The position numbers were made by a program, and so were the translations under genes. From positions 13,107 to 77,106 of the forward strand of contig JAXJYC010000055.1 in the NCBI GenBank assembly GCA_036307185.1: a stretch of 64,000 nucleotides of DNA, in the 5' to 3' direction. Shown one piece after another: positions 1 to 7,912 of the stretch. This DNA comes from SVEL01 sp017381055 (GTDB lineage Bacteria; Bacillota; Clostridia; Lachnospirales; Lachnospiraceae). The notes beneath the pieces were generated by a model. That model did not search any database, was not told the origin of the DNA, and was given only the letters and a program-made list of their open reading frames with translations. Positions within the stretch are counted from its first letter, which is position 1. The number at the start of each line of letters is the position of its first letter.

Positions 1-45
1 AAAAAGTATTTTAAACTAGATTTTGATGCAAAAGGAGTGTTTGGA

Positions 46-1032
46 ATGAGTATTAGAGTAGGTATTATTGGATATGGTAATCTCGGAAGAGGTGTTGAGT
101 GCGCTATTAAGCAGAACAAGGATATGGAGCTTGTAGCTGTATTTACTAGAAGAGCACCTGAGACAGTTTCTATTCTTACAAAGACAGCTGCAATCTGTAA
201 GATTGATGATGTGGCTGATTGGCAGGGTAAGATAGATGTAATGATTCTTTGTGGAGGAAGTGCAACAGATTTACCAGTACAGACTCCAGAGTTTGTAAAG
301 ATGTTCAATGTAGTGGATAGCTTCGATACTCACGCTAGAATTCCAGAGCATTTTGAGAATGTAGATAAAGTAGCTAAGGAAAATGGACATGTAGGTCTTA
401 TCTCATGTGGTTGGGATCCAGGTATGTTTTCACTTAACAGAATGTATGCAAGCGCAATTCTTAGCGATGGTGCGGATTATACATTCTGGGGCAAGGGCGT
501 TAGCCAGGGACATTCTGACGCTATCAGAAGAATTGAAGGCGTTAAGGATGGCAAGCAGTATACAGTGCCAGTTGAGGCAGCTTTAGAGGAAGTAAGAACA
601 GGAAGCAATCCAGAGCTTACTACAAGACAGAAGCACACAAGAGAGTGTTATGTAGTTCTTGAAGAGGGTGCTGATGCAGCTAGAATTGAGAATGAAATTA
701 AGACAATGCCAAATTACTTTGCAGATTATGATACAACAGTTCATTTTATCTCAGAGGAAGAGCTTAAGGCAAACCACAGCGGTATTCCACATGGTGGATT
801 TGTAATCAGAAGTGGTAAGACTGGCTGGAATAATGAAAATACACATATTATTGAGTACAACATTAAGCTTGATTCAAATCCAGAGTTTACAGCAAGTGTT
901 ATCGTAGCATATGCTAGAGCGGTTAGCAGACTTGCTAATGAAGGACAGACAGGCTGTAAGACAGTATTTGATATTGCGCCAGCATATTTAAGCGCATTAG
1001 ATGGAGCAGAGCTTAGAAGAACAATGTTATAA
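46..1032 (+). CDS. ddh: meso-diaminopimelate D-dehydrogenase
   Basis: Cytosolic NADPH enzyme that makes meso-diaminopimelate from L-2-amino-6-oxopimelate in one step, feeding lysine and peptidoglycan synthesis. The protein is 328 aa, the normal length. A Rossmann start (VGIIGYGNLGRG) lies at the N-terminus, and the family stretches SCGWDPGMFS (about residue 125) and GKGVSQGHSD follow. An in-frame GTG exists at 37, but AGGAG at 33-37 sits 8 nt before the ATG at 46, so 46 is preferred. The next gene follows after 19 nt on the same strand and is probably co-transcribed. The upstream promoter lies outside or at the edge of the window. Family assignment is firm from the sequence. Confidence 0.93.
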   Translation: MSIRVGIIGYGNLGRGVECAIKQNKDMELVAVFTRRAPETVSILTKTAAICKIDDVADWQGKIDVMILCGGSATDLPVQTPEFVKMFNVVDSFDTHARIPEHFENVDKVAKENGHVGLISCGWDPGMFSLNRMYASAILSDGADYTFWGKGVSQGHSDAIRRIEGVKDGKQYTVPVEAALEEVRTGSNPELTTRQKHTRECYVVLEEGADAARIENEIKTMPNYFADYDTTVHFISEEELKANHSGIPHGGFVIRSGKTGWNNENTHIIEYNIKLDSNPEFTASVIVAYARAVSRLANEGQTGCKTVFDIAPAYLSALDGAELRRTML

Positions 1033-1051
1033 TAGAGGAAAGAGTTACCAT

Positions 1052-1717
1052 ATGAAAAGAAGTATAGATATTAATGAAGTATCTGACGGTAAATTGTATG
1101 AGGTAAACGATATGGTAAAGGCAGGATGTGATGGTTGTAAGAACTGTCACGCCTGCTGTGAAGATATGGGGGGATCAATAGTTTTAGATCCCCTCGATAT
1201 TTTTAATATGACAAAGAAATTATCAGTTACCTTTGAACAGTTACTAGCAGAGCATATTGAATTAGGTGTTGTTGACGGCATTATATTACCAAATATAAAG
1301 ATGAGCGGAAGCTCAGATAAGTGTCGTTTCTTAAATGAAGAGGGCAGATGTAGTATCCATGATGCTAGACCAGGAATATGTAGATTATTCCCGCTTGGAA
1401 GAATATATGAAGATAGAAGCTTTAAGTATTTTCTTCAGGTACATGAGTGTCCAAAGGAAAATAAGAGCAAAGTAAAGATAAAGAACTGGCTAGGTATAGA
1501 GAATATTAGCGCATATGAAAAATTTGTAAATAGATGGCATTATTTGCTTGTAGATTTGCAGGAGAAAGTATTGAAGGAGGCAGATGAGCAGACTTCAAAG
1601 AATGTAAGTATGTACATATTGCAGAATTTCTATATGGCAAAGTATAGTGAAGAAATTGATATATATGAACAGCTAAATACGAGATTGGATACAGCTATGA
1701 AGATCTTTGCTATATAA
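1052..1717 (+). CDS. YkgJ-family cysteine cluster protein (putative metal-chelating)
   Basis: A protein of 221 aa with the clustered cysteines CDGCKNCHACC near residues 27-37 and the later RPGICRLFPLG segment. Both are typical of the YkgJ family (zinc or iron chelating; molecular role not established). The frame extends back to 1001, overlapping ddh. GAGGAAAGAG at 1035-1044 positions the ATG at 1052 as the start. It follows ddh closely and is followed by a terminator at 1769, so ddh and this gene look like a two-gene operon. The function of the pair is not inferable from the sequence. Confidence 0.8.
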   Translation: MKRSIDINEVSDGKLYEVNDMVKAGCDGCKNCHACCEDMGGSIVLDPLDIFNMTKKLSVTFEQLLAEHIELGVVDGIILPNIKMSGSSDKCRFLNEEGRCSIHDARPGICRLFPLGRIYEDRSFKYFLQVHECPKENKSKVKIKNWLGIENISAYEKFVNRWHYLLVDLQEKVLKEADEQTSKNVSMYILQNFYMAKYSEEIDIYEQLNTRLDTAMKIFAI

Positions 1718-1768
1718 TTATTAGTAAGAAGAATATAAAGTGGAATAGAAGTAAACAATAAAAATTAT

Positions 1769-1804
1769 AGAAGGTGGATAGATATCTACCTTCTTATTTT
1801 TATT
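1769..1804 (+). terminator. intrinsic terminator after the ddh operon
   Basis: The arm GAAGGTGGAT (1770-1779) pairs with ATCTACCTTC (1784-1793), with one G-U wobble and a 4-nt loop. TTATTTTTATTT follows. It ends the ddh/YkgJ unit. Confidence 0.8.
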
Positions 1805-1829
1805 TATGTATTAAGAAATGGAGAAATAG

Positions 1830-2017
1830 TGTAACAGTTCAGCCATGCCATTCATAAAGTGCCAGAATATACAATGTGCCTATGAATTTATACTTTGGCT
1901 GGGCACTTTATTCATGTTTGGCGTTAGCCATATAGAACTGATTGTACAAGTTGCACTTAGCCTGCGAGCAGTCACGTGCAATTTGCACAATCAGTTCTGC
2001 ATGGCTGAACTGTTACA
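1830..2017. repeat. 188-bp multi-branched inverted-repeat element
   Basis: A perfect 19-bp inverted repeat closes the element (1830-1848 with 1999-2017, ending TGTAACAGTTC / GAACTGTTACA). Inside it are three sub-hairpins. The first is 1849-1863 with 1902-1916 (15 bp, two mismatches). The second is TGGC-GTTA-GCCA at 1919-1930. The third is 1934-1956 with 1976-1998 (23 bp, one A-C mismatch and one wobble), which abuts the outer arm with no gap. A 68-codon frame crosses it but has no Shine-Dalgarno and is explained by the repeat structure. It looks like a MITE-like or structured intergenic repeat. No target duplication is evident. Confidence 0.7.
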
Positions 2018-2022
2018 ACATT

Positions 2023-2040
2023 TTGTTAAAAAAAATACAA
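2023..2040. promoter_or_regulatory. possible Rex (NADH/NAD+ sensor) operator
   Basis: An 18-nt site TTGTTAAAAAAAATACAA resembles the Rex consensus TTGTTAA-N4-TTAACAA. The left half is complete and the right half keeps only the ACAA end. It lies 7 nt upstream of the -35 element of the malate/lactate dehydrogenase promoter, where redox control would make sense. Weak match; inference only. Confidence 0.3.
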
Positions 2041-2047
2041 TATCTAC

Positions 2048-2076
2048 TTGAGAAATTTTCTCTAAAATGATATGAT
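2048..2076 (+). promoter_or_regulatory. sigma-A type promoter of the dehydrogenase/Hdr cluster
   Basis: TTGAGA (2048-2053), a 17-bp spacer and TATGAT (2071-2076), about 98 bp before the dehydrogenase start codon. Confidence 0.6.
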
Positions 2077-2174
2077 ATACTCAAATGCTCCATTTATAAA
2101 AAAAGAATGTTAAAATTATGACAATCTTGTATAAAAAGCAAATAATATTTATTTAAAGAAAGGAGTCACAAAAC

Positions 2175-3116
2175 ATGGGTAATAAGATTACAATTATCGG
2201 AGCTGGAAGCGTAGGTGCTACTATCGCTTACAGACTTTCTCATGAAGAAATGGCATCAGAAATCGTTATTATCGACATTAACAAGCAGAAGGCAGAAGGA
2301 GAGGTTCTTGATATTCTTCAGGGTACTTCATTCAGAACACCTATCTCTGTAATTGCTGGTGATTATGAAGATGCAAAGGATTCAGACATTGTTATCATTA
2401 CTTCTGGTATCGCTAGAAAGCCAGGCCAGACAAGAATCGAGTTGACACAGACAAATGTAAATATCATTAAGGATATCGCTCCAAAGATTGCAGCAGCAGC
2501 TCCAAACGCTAACTATGTAATCGTAAGTAATCCAGTTGATATCATTACTTATGTATTTACAAAGGTTTCTGGTATTCCAGAGAATCAGATTATCGGTTCA
2601 GGAACATTACTTGATACAGCTAGACTTCGTTGTGGACTTGCTGAGCATTTCGATATCGCTCAGAAGAACATCCATGCTTACGTATTTGGTGAGCACGGCG
2701 ATACTTCATTCGTTCCATGGTCTTGCGCTGATATTTCAGGTGCTAAGATTGATGAGTATGCATCACTTGTACCATTCAAGAACATTCCAGAGCTTGATAA
2801 GGACGCTATGATTGAGTACGTTAGAAAGTCAGGTGGAAAGATTATCGCTAACAAGGGTGCTACATTCTACGCTATCGCAGATTCAGTAGTAAACATTTGT
2901 GGTATCTTACTTGCAGCTAATGAGTCAATCGCTACAATCTCTACAATGATGCACGGCGAGTACGGCATCGAGGATGTATGTGTAAGTGTACTTTGTCTTG
3001 TTGGACCAAACGGTGTACAGGGCAAGTTACCAATTTCGTTAACTGATGAAGAAGTTGACAAGTTAAAAGCAAGTGCAGATGCACTTAAGGATGTAATCTC
3101 ACAGATTACATTATAA
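2175..3116 (+). CDS. L-lactate/malate dehydrogenase family NAD enzyme, malate-type Arg at specificity site
   Basis: Cytosolic NAD-dependent 2-hydroxyacid dehydrogenase of 313 aa with a Rossmann start GAGSVGATIAY. The catalytic His is in FGEHGD (about residue 174) and the substrate Asp/Arg in LLDTARLR. Overall the motifs (GSGTLLDTAR, GEHGDT, KGATFY) are LDH-like. The specificity residue before KPG is Arg (GIARKPGQTR, residue 81), where LDHs normally carry Gln and malate dehydrogenases Arg. Fumarase and fumarate reductase lie downstream on the same strand, so malate dehydrogenase activity is a serious alternative to lactate dehydrogenase. GAAAGGAG precedes the ATG. A structured intergenic element separates it from hdrB. 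Confidence 0.85.
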   Translation: MGNKITIIGAGSVGATIAYRLSHEEMASEIVIIDINKQKAEGEVLDILQGTSFRTPISVIAGDYEDAKDSDIVIITSGIARKPGQTRIELTQTNVNIIKDIAPKIAAAAPNANYVIVSNPVDIITYVFTKVSGIPENQIIGSGTLLDTARLRCGLAEHFDIAQKNIHAYVFGEHGDTSFVPWSCADISGAKIDEYASLVPFKNIPELDKDAMIEYVRKSGGKIIANKGATFYAIADSVVNICGILLAANESIATISTMMHGEYGIEDVCVSVLCLVGPNGVQGKLPISLTDEEVDKLKASADALKDVISQITL

Positions 3117-3118
3117 TA

Positions 3119-3274
3119 TGGTAATTATTCAGAGCCATGCAAAATTATAAATGAAGACCATGTAAGCTTGCTTATATGGGATTGAATTTATAATTTTATA
3201 TGGCGAAGTAACCACATGAGCAAAAGGAAAGTGCTGAAAGCGCGATTTTGCGAAGGGGGTTCTGAATAATTATA
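3119..3274 (+). ncRNA. structured intergenic RNA element A
   Basis: The outer stem 3122-3136 / 3258-3272 (15 bp, one wobble) encloses a nested hairpin. That hairpin has a 12-bp stem (3141-3152 / 3186-3197) and an inner stem CCATGTAAGC / GCTTATATGG (3158-3167 / 3170-3179). A second domain pairs GCAAAA (3220-3225) with TTTTGC (3246-3251) around GTGC-TGAAA-GCGC, then GAAGGG. Element B at 9824-9959 has the same GTGC core layout. It fills most of the 204-bp gap between the dehydrogenase and hdrB. Role unknown: a repeat family, a processing site or a regulator. Confidence 0.5.
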
Positions 3275-3320
3275 CAATATGTATAGTACTATACTAATGT
3301 TATAATTTTAGGAGGACATT

Positions 3321-4109
3321 ATGGTTTATAGCTATTACCCAGGGTGTACCCTGAAAACAAAGGCAAAAGATCTAGATCGCTATGCCAAAGAATGTGCCAA
3401 GGCATTAGGCTTTGAACTCGAGGAGATCGAGAACTGGCAGTGCTGTGGTGGTGTTTATCCACTTGGTACAGACGAAATAGCTTCAAAGCTTTCTTCAGTT
3501 CGTGCGTTAAATGAGGCTAAGGTGAAGGGACAGGATTTAGTAACTGTTTGTTCAGCTTGTCATCATGTTATCAAGAGAACTAATGACGATATGAAGAATG
3601 TTGAAGACATTCGTACAAGAGCTAACAATTATATGGAGCTTGAGGAGCCATACGCTGGCGAAACTACAGTTCTTCATTATCTTGAAGTACTTCGTGACAG
3701 AGTTGGCTTTGACGTGTTAAAGGAAAAGGTTGTAAAACCTTTAGGAAGAAAAATCGGTGCTTATTATGGCTGCCTTTTACTTAGACCAAGCAAGATTGTA
3801 CAGTTTGATAACCCAGAAAATCCTACAATCATCGAAGACTTTATTAAAGCAATCGGTGGTGAGCCTGTAGTATATCCATACCGTAATGAGTGTTGCGGTG
3901 GCTATGTTTCTTTAAAGGAAAAGGAAATGGCTGGCAAGATGGTAGATAGAATCATGGATTCTGCTGCTGGTATGGGTGCAGAAGAGCTTATTACAGCTTG
4001 CCCATTATGTATGTATAACTTAAATAAGAGTGAAAGTGCTAATAAGCTTCCTGTATACTACTTTACAGAGCTTCTTGCAGAAGCACTTGGCTTGAAAGAG
4101 GAGGTGTAG
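3321..4109 (+). CDS. hdrB: HdrB-like heterodisulfide reductase subunit B
   Basis: A soluble protein of 262 aa with two CCG domains, each of the type that holds a non-cubane [4Fe-4S] cluster for disulfide reduction. The first has PGCTL near residue 9, QCCGG near 40 and CSACHH near 80. The second has CCGGYVSL near 193 and CPLCMYN near 226. In methanogens HdrB reduces the CoM-S-S-CoB heterodisulfide; bacteria lack those coenzymes and the partner disulfide is unknown. AGGAGG precedes the ATG, and the gene is 2 nt from hdrC. It opens the run HdrB-HdrC-HdrA-FlxD-C-B-A. Confidence 0.88.
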   Translation: MVYSYYPGCTLKTKAKDLDRYAKECAKALGFELEEIENWQCCGGVYPLGTDEIASKLSSVRALNEAKVKGQDLVTVCSACHHVIKRTNDDMKNVEDIRTRANNYMELEEPYAGETTVLHYLEVLRDRVGFDVLKEKVVKPLGRKIGAYYGCLLLRPSKIVQFDNPENPTIIEDFIKAIGGEPVVYPYRNECCGGYVSLKEKEMAGKMVDRIMDSAAGMGAEELITACPLCMYNLNKSESANKLPVYYFTELLAEALGLKEEV

Positions 4110-4111
4110 GC

Positions 4112-4507
4112 ATGAGTGGTGTTTCACATGAAGATATGAAGAATCGTGTCATTGACATCAGCGGTGCAAGCCCACACAAGTGTATGAAGTGTGGTAAGTG
4201 TTCAGCTTCGTGCCCTTCTTTCAATGAGATGGATATCAAGCCACATCAGTTTGTATCATACGTTAATAACGGAGATATAGAAGCTCTTATGGCAAGTAAA
4301 TCACTTGGAAAGTGTCTCTCATGCTTCGCTTGTATCGAGCGTTGTCCAAGAGATGTTAAGCCAGGTAAGATTGTAGATGCAGCAAGACAGATGCTTATTC
4401 GTCAGCAGGGTCAGGCAATGCTTACTCCTGAGGATGTACCAGAACTTCTCGATCCAGAAGTTCCACAGCAGCTTCTTATGAGTGCATTCAGAAGATATAG
4501 TCGATAG
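4112..4507 (+). CDS. hdrC: HdrC-like iron-sulfur subunit
   Basis: A protein of 131 aa with two [4Fe-4S] cluster motifs, CMKCGKCSASCPS (about residue 24) and CLSCFACIERCP (about 69), in the HdrC arrangement. It wires electrons from HdrA to HdrB. No membrane helices are seen, so the complex is soluble. A Shine-Dalgarno inside the end of hdrB (GAGGAGG) indicates translational coupling. hdrA begins 20 nt after its stop. Confidence 0.87.
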   Translation: MSGVSHEDMKNRVIDISGASPHKCMKCGKCSASCPSFNEMDIKPHQFVSYVNNGDIEALMASKSLGKCLSCFACIERCPRDVKPGKIVDAARQMLIRQQGQAMLTPEDVPELLDPEVPQQLLMSAFRRYSR

Positions 4508-4527
4508 AAAGGTTGGAGGTGAACTCA

Positions 4528-6516
4528 GTGCAGAGAGTAGGAGTATTCGTCTGTCATTGTGGTAGTAACATCGCAGCTACTGTTGATGTAAAGAAAGTAG
4601 TTGAGATGGTTTCGCTTGAGCCAGGAGTTGTACACGCTGAAGATTATCAGTATATGTGTTCAGAGGCTGGTCAGGCAAAGATAGACGCAGCAATTAAAGA
4701 AAAAGGTCTTACAGGTATTGTAGTTTGTTCTTGTTCGCCACGTATGCATGAGGCGACATTTAGAAAGGCTGCAGAGCGTGCAGGACTTAACCCTTATATG
4801 GTAGAAATCGCCAACATCCGTGAGCATTGTTCATGGATACATAAGGATATTGAAGAGGCAACAAAGAAGGCAGTTATATTAGCTAGAGCAGCTATTGCAA
4901 AGGTTAACTTAAATGCACCTCTTCAGCCAGGTGAGAGCTTGGTAACAAAGAGAGCACTCGTTATCGGTGGTGGTATCGCAGGTATCCAGACAGCTATCGA
5001 TATTGCAGATGCTGGTTATGAAGTAGATATCGTTGAGAAGACACCAAGTATCGGTGGTAGAATGTCACAGCTTGATAAGACATTCCCAACACTTGACTGT
5101 TCAGCTTGTATCCTCACACCAAAGATGGTAGAGGCAGCTGCTCACGAGAAGATTACAATCTACACATACAGTGAAGTAGATAAGGTTACTGGCTTCGTAG
5201 GAGATTTCACAGTAGATATCCGTAAGAAGGCTAGAAGCATTGATATGAATAAGTGTACAGGTTGTGGTGTATGTCAGGAGAAGTGTCCTTCTAAGAAGTC
5301 ACCAAGTGAATTCAACCGTGGACTTAACACAAGAAGTGCTATCTACACACCATTCGCACAGGCTATTCCAAACGTTCCAGTTATTGACAGAGATGCATGT
5401 CTTAAGTTCAAGACTGGCAAGTGTGGTATCTGTGAGAAGGTATGTCAGGCAGGCGCTATTGATTATGAGCAGAAGGATGAGATCGTTACACAGAAGTACG
5501 GTGCAATCGTAGTTGCAACAGGCTTCGATGTAATCAAGGTTGATCAGTATGAAGAGTATGCTTATAGCCAGAGCAAGGATGTTATCACATCACTTGAATT
5601 AGAGCGTATTATGAACGCTGCTGGTCCTACAAAGGGTCACTTAGAGCGTTTATCAGATGGAAAGCATCCAAAGGAGATGGTATTCATCCAGTGTGTTGGC
5701 TCTAGATGTTCAGATGATAAGGGTAAGAGCTATTGTTCAAAGATTTGTTGTATGTATACAGCAAAGCACGCTATGCTTATCAGAGATAAGTATCCAGATG
5801 TAAATGTTACAGTATTCTATATTGATGTTCGTACACCAGGTAAGAACTTCGATGAGTTCTATAGAAGAGCAGTTGAAGATTACGGTGTAAACTACATCAA
5901 GGGTCAGGTAGGTAAGGTTGCACCTCAGCCAGACGGAAGTCTCTTAGTACAGGGTGTAGACTTAATCGACAATAAGCAGATCCTCAAGAAGGCAGATATG
6001 GTTGTATTAGCAGCTGCTATCGAGCCAGAGAAGGATGTAAGAAGAATCGCTACAATGCTTACAGCAAGTATCGATACAAATAACTTCCTTACAGAGTCAC
6101 ATGCTAAGCTTCGTCCAGTAGAGTCACCAACAGCTGGTGTATTCTTATCAGGTGTTTGTCAGGGACCAAAGGATATCCCAGAGACAGTAGCACAGGCTGG
6201 TGCTGCAGCTGTTAAGGCAATCGGACTCTTAGCTAAGGATAAGCTTCTTACAAATCCATGTACAGCTAAAGCTGACGAACTCATGTGTAATGGATGTTCT
6301 ACATGTGCAAATGTTTGTCCATACGGAGCTATTACATACGAGACAAAAGAAATTAACGATCACGGAATCCGTGAAACACGTCGTGTTGCATCTGTTAACA
6401 ACGCTCTTTGTCAGGGTTGTGGTGCATGTACAGTTGCATGTCCTTCAGGAGCAATGGACTTACAGGGATTCTCGAATAGACAGATCTTAGCGGAGGTAGA
6501 TGCAATATGTCGATAG
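4528..6516 (+). CDS. hdrA: HdrA-like FAD/iron-sulfur electron-bifurcating subunit
   Basis: A protein of 662 aa. The N-terminal HdrA segment holds VCHCGSNI and CSCSPRMHE, followed by an FAD dinucleotide fold (VIGGGIAGIQ, about residue 150). The HdrA signature FPTLDCSACILTPKM and an inserted ferredoxin motif CTGCGVCQEKCP come next. Two more [4Fe-4S] motifs close the C-terminus (CNGCSTCANVCP, CQGCGACTVACP). HdrA is the known flavin-bifurcation site in Hdr complexes. A TTG at 4513 is in frame, but GGAGGT at 4515-4520 is placed 7 nt before GTG 4528, which is chosen. The stop overlaps the flxD start by 10 nt. Confidence 0.9.
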   Translation: MQRVGVFVCHCGSNIAATVDVKKVVEMVSLEPGVVHAEDYQYMCSEAGQAKIDAAIKEKGLTGIVVCSCSPRMHEATFRKAAERAGLNPYMVEIANIREHCSWIHKDIEEATKKAVILARAAIAKVNLNAPLQPGESLVTKRALVIGGGIAGIQTAIDIADAGYEVDIVEKTPSIGGRMSQLDKTFPTLDCSACILTPKMVEAAAHEKITIYTYSEVDKVTGFVGDFTVDIRKKARSIDMNKCTGCGVCQEKCPSKKSPSEFNRGLNTRSAIYTPFAQAIPNVPVIDRDACLKFKTGKCGICEKVCQAGAIDYEQKDEIVTQKYGAIVVATGFDVIKVDQYEEYAYSQSKDVITSLELERIMNAAGPTKGHLERLSDGKHPKEMVFIQCVGSRCSDDKGKSYCSKICCMYTAKHAMLIRDKYPDVNVTVFYIDVRTPGKNFDEFYRRAVEDYGVNYIKGQVGKVAPQPDGSLLVQGVDLIDNKQILKKADMVVLAAAIEPEKDVRRIATMLTASIDTNNFLTESHAKLRPVESPTAGVFLSGVCQGPKDIPETVAQAGAAAVKAIGLLAKDKLLTNPCTAKADELMCNGCSTCANVCPYGAITYETKEINDHGIRETRRVASVNNALCQGCGACTVACPSGAMDLQGFSNRQILAEVDAICR

Positions 6517-6947
6517 AAAATGAAACATTTAGACCTAAAATTGTTGCGTTCTGTTGTAACTGGTGTAGTTATGCAGGTGCTGACCTCGCTGGAAGTAGCC
6601 GTTTAGTATACCCAGCTGATGTTAAGATTATCCGTGTACCATGTTCATGCCGTGTTAATCCAATGTTCATCTTAAGAGCATTTGAAAAGGGTGCTGACGG
6701 TGTTATCATGTGTGGTTGTCACCCAGGAGACTGCCATTACAGCACAGGTAATTACTATGCTAGAAGAAGAATGACACTTTTATTCTCAATGCTTGATTTC
6801 ATCGGTGTTGAGAATGGCCGTACTCGTGTTGAGTGGGTATCAGCAGCAGAAGGTGTTAAGTTTAGTACAACAATGAACGAATTTGTAGAGAAGATTAATT
6901 CTCTCGGACCAAATGTAAGATTGGAGGATTTAAGATGCAGGAATTAG
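6507..6947 (+). CDS. flxD: MvhD/FlxD-type [2Fe-2S] electron-transfer subunit
   Basis: A protein of 146 aa matching the MvhD/FlxD family (methyl-viologen hydrogenase delta subunit). It has the cysteine-rich motifs CCNWCSYAGAD, VPCSCRVN and MCGCHPGDCHY. In known complexes it relays electrons from the NADH- or H2-oxidising module to HdrA. It overlaps hdrA by 10 nt and the next gene by 13 nt, so the three are tightly coupled. No hydrogenase gene accompanies it, which fits an NADH-driven Flx module. Confidence 0.88.
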   Translation: MSIENETFRPKIVAFCCNWCSYAGADLAGSSRLVYPADVKIIRVPCSCRVNPMFILRAFEKGADGVIMCGCHPGDCHYSTGNYYARRRMTLLFSMLDFIGVENGRTRVEWVSAAEGVKFSTTMNEFVEKINSLGPNVRLEDLRCRN

Positions 6948-7909
6948 TTAATCGCGCTAAAGAGCTGTTGGCTGACGGAACTGTATCACGTGTTCTCGGT
7001 TGGAAGGCCGGCGACATGTCATATAATCCAGAACCAGCTTACTTTAACAGTGCAGAAGAATTAGAAAATTTTGTTTACGATGGCTTCTGTGGAGCTAACT
7101 TAAGCAAGTACATGATCGAAGCTTCAAAGCTTGAAGGAAAGACATTAGTTTTCTTAAAGCCATGTGATACATACAGCTTCAATCAGTTAATCAAGGAGCA
7201 CAGAGTAGACAGAGAGAAAGCATACATTATCGGCGTAGGCTGTAAGGGTAAGCTTTCAGTAGAAAATATTAAGGCCCAGGGCATCAAGGGTATAGAGAGC
7301 ATCGAAGGTGCTGGTATGAATGATGCATGTGATACATTAACTGTAAAGACACTTTACGGTGATAAGACATGTTCATACAATGACGCTATGCTTGAGAGAT
7401 GTCACGTATGTAAGGGTAAAGAACATCAGGTATCTGATGAAGTTATGCTTGAGTCAAGAGATACAAAGGATGCAGAGAGATTTGCACAGGTTGAGGCTAT
7501 TGAGGCTATGACACCTGAAGAGAAGTTCGCATTCTTCCAGAAGGAGCTTTCTAAGTGTATTCGTTGTAACGCATGTAGAAACGTGTGTCCAGCATGTAGC
7601 TGTAGAAAGTGTGTATTCGATAGTACAAAGTATGATACAGCTCAGAAGGCAAATGTTACATCATTCGAAGAGAAGATGTTCCATATTATCAGAGCTTTCC
7701 ACGTAGCTGGTCGTTGTACAGACTGTGGTGAGTGTAGCAGAGTATGTCCACAGGGCATTCCACTTCACTTATTCAACAGAAAGTTTATCAAGGATATTGA
7801 TACATTCTATGGTGAGTTCCAGGCAGGAGCAGATACAGAATCTAGAGGACCACTTACAAACTTCACATTCGACGATGTTGAGCCAAGCATTGTTGGAGAA
7901 AGGGGGTAA
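6935..7909 (+). CDS. FlxC-like 4Fe-4S dicluster electron-transfer protein
   Basis: A protein of 324 aa. The N-terminal half resembles the F420-hydrogenase/dehydrogenase beta-type fold, with a conserved LKPCDTYSF and CHVCKGKEH. The C-terminus has two [4Fe-4S] motifs, CIRCNACRNVCPACSC (about residue 209) and CTDCGECSRVCPQG (about 262). It lies between FlxD and the second dicluster protein, as in Flx(Flox)ABCD-HdrABC clusters of anaerobes. The order here (hdrBCA-flxDCBA) is the reverse of the Desulfovibrio arrangement. Assignment to FlxC rather than FlxB is by position. Confidence 0.75.
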   Translation: MQELVNRAKELLADGTVSRVLGWKAGDMSYNPEPAYFNSAEELENFVYDGFCGANLSKYMIEASKLEGKTLVFLKPCDTYSFNQLIKEHRVDREKAYIIGVGCKGKLSVENIKAQGIKGIESIEGAGMNDACDTLTVKTLYGDKTCSYNDAMLERCHVCKGKEHQVSDEVMLESRDTKDAERFAQVEAIEAMTPEEKFAFFQKELSKCIRCNACRNVCPACSCRKCVFDSTKYDTAQKANVTSFEEKMFHIIRAFHVAGRCTDCGECSRVCPQGIPLHLFNRKFIKDIDTFYGEFQAGADTESRGPLTNFTFDDVEPSIVGERG

Positions 7910-7912
7910 TGT

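Noticed and set aside
1845..2051. 68-codon frame upstream of the dehydrogenase
   Set aside because: It lies inside the inverted-repeat element, has no ribosome binding site and its composition follows the repeat arms.
5264..5512. Alternative plus-strand frames within hdrA and its neighbours
   Set aside because: They overlap well-supported iron-sulfur proteins and show no independent start signal.
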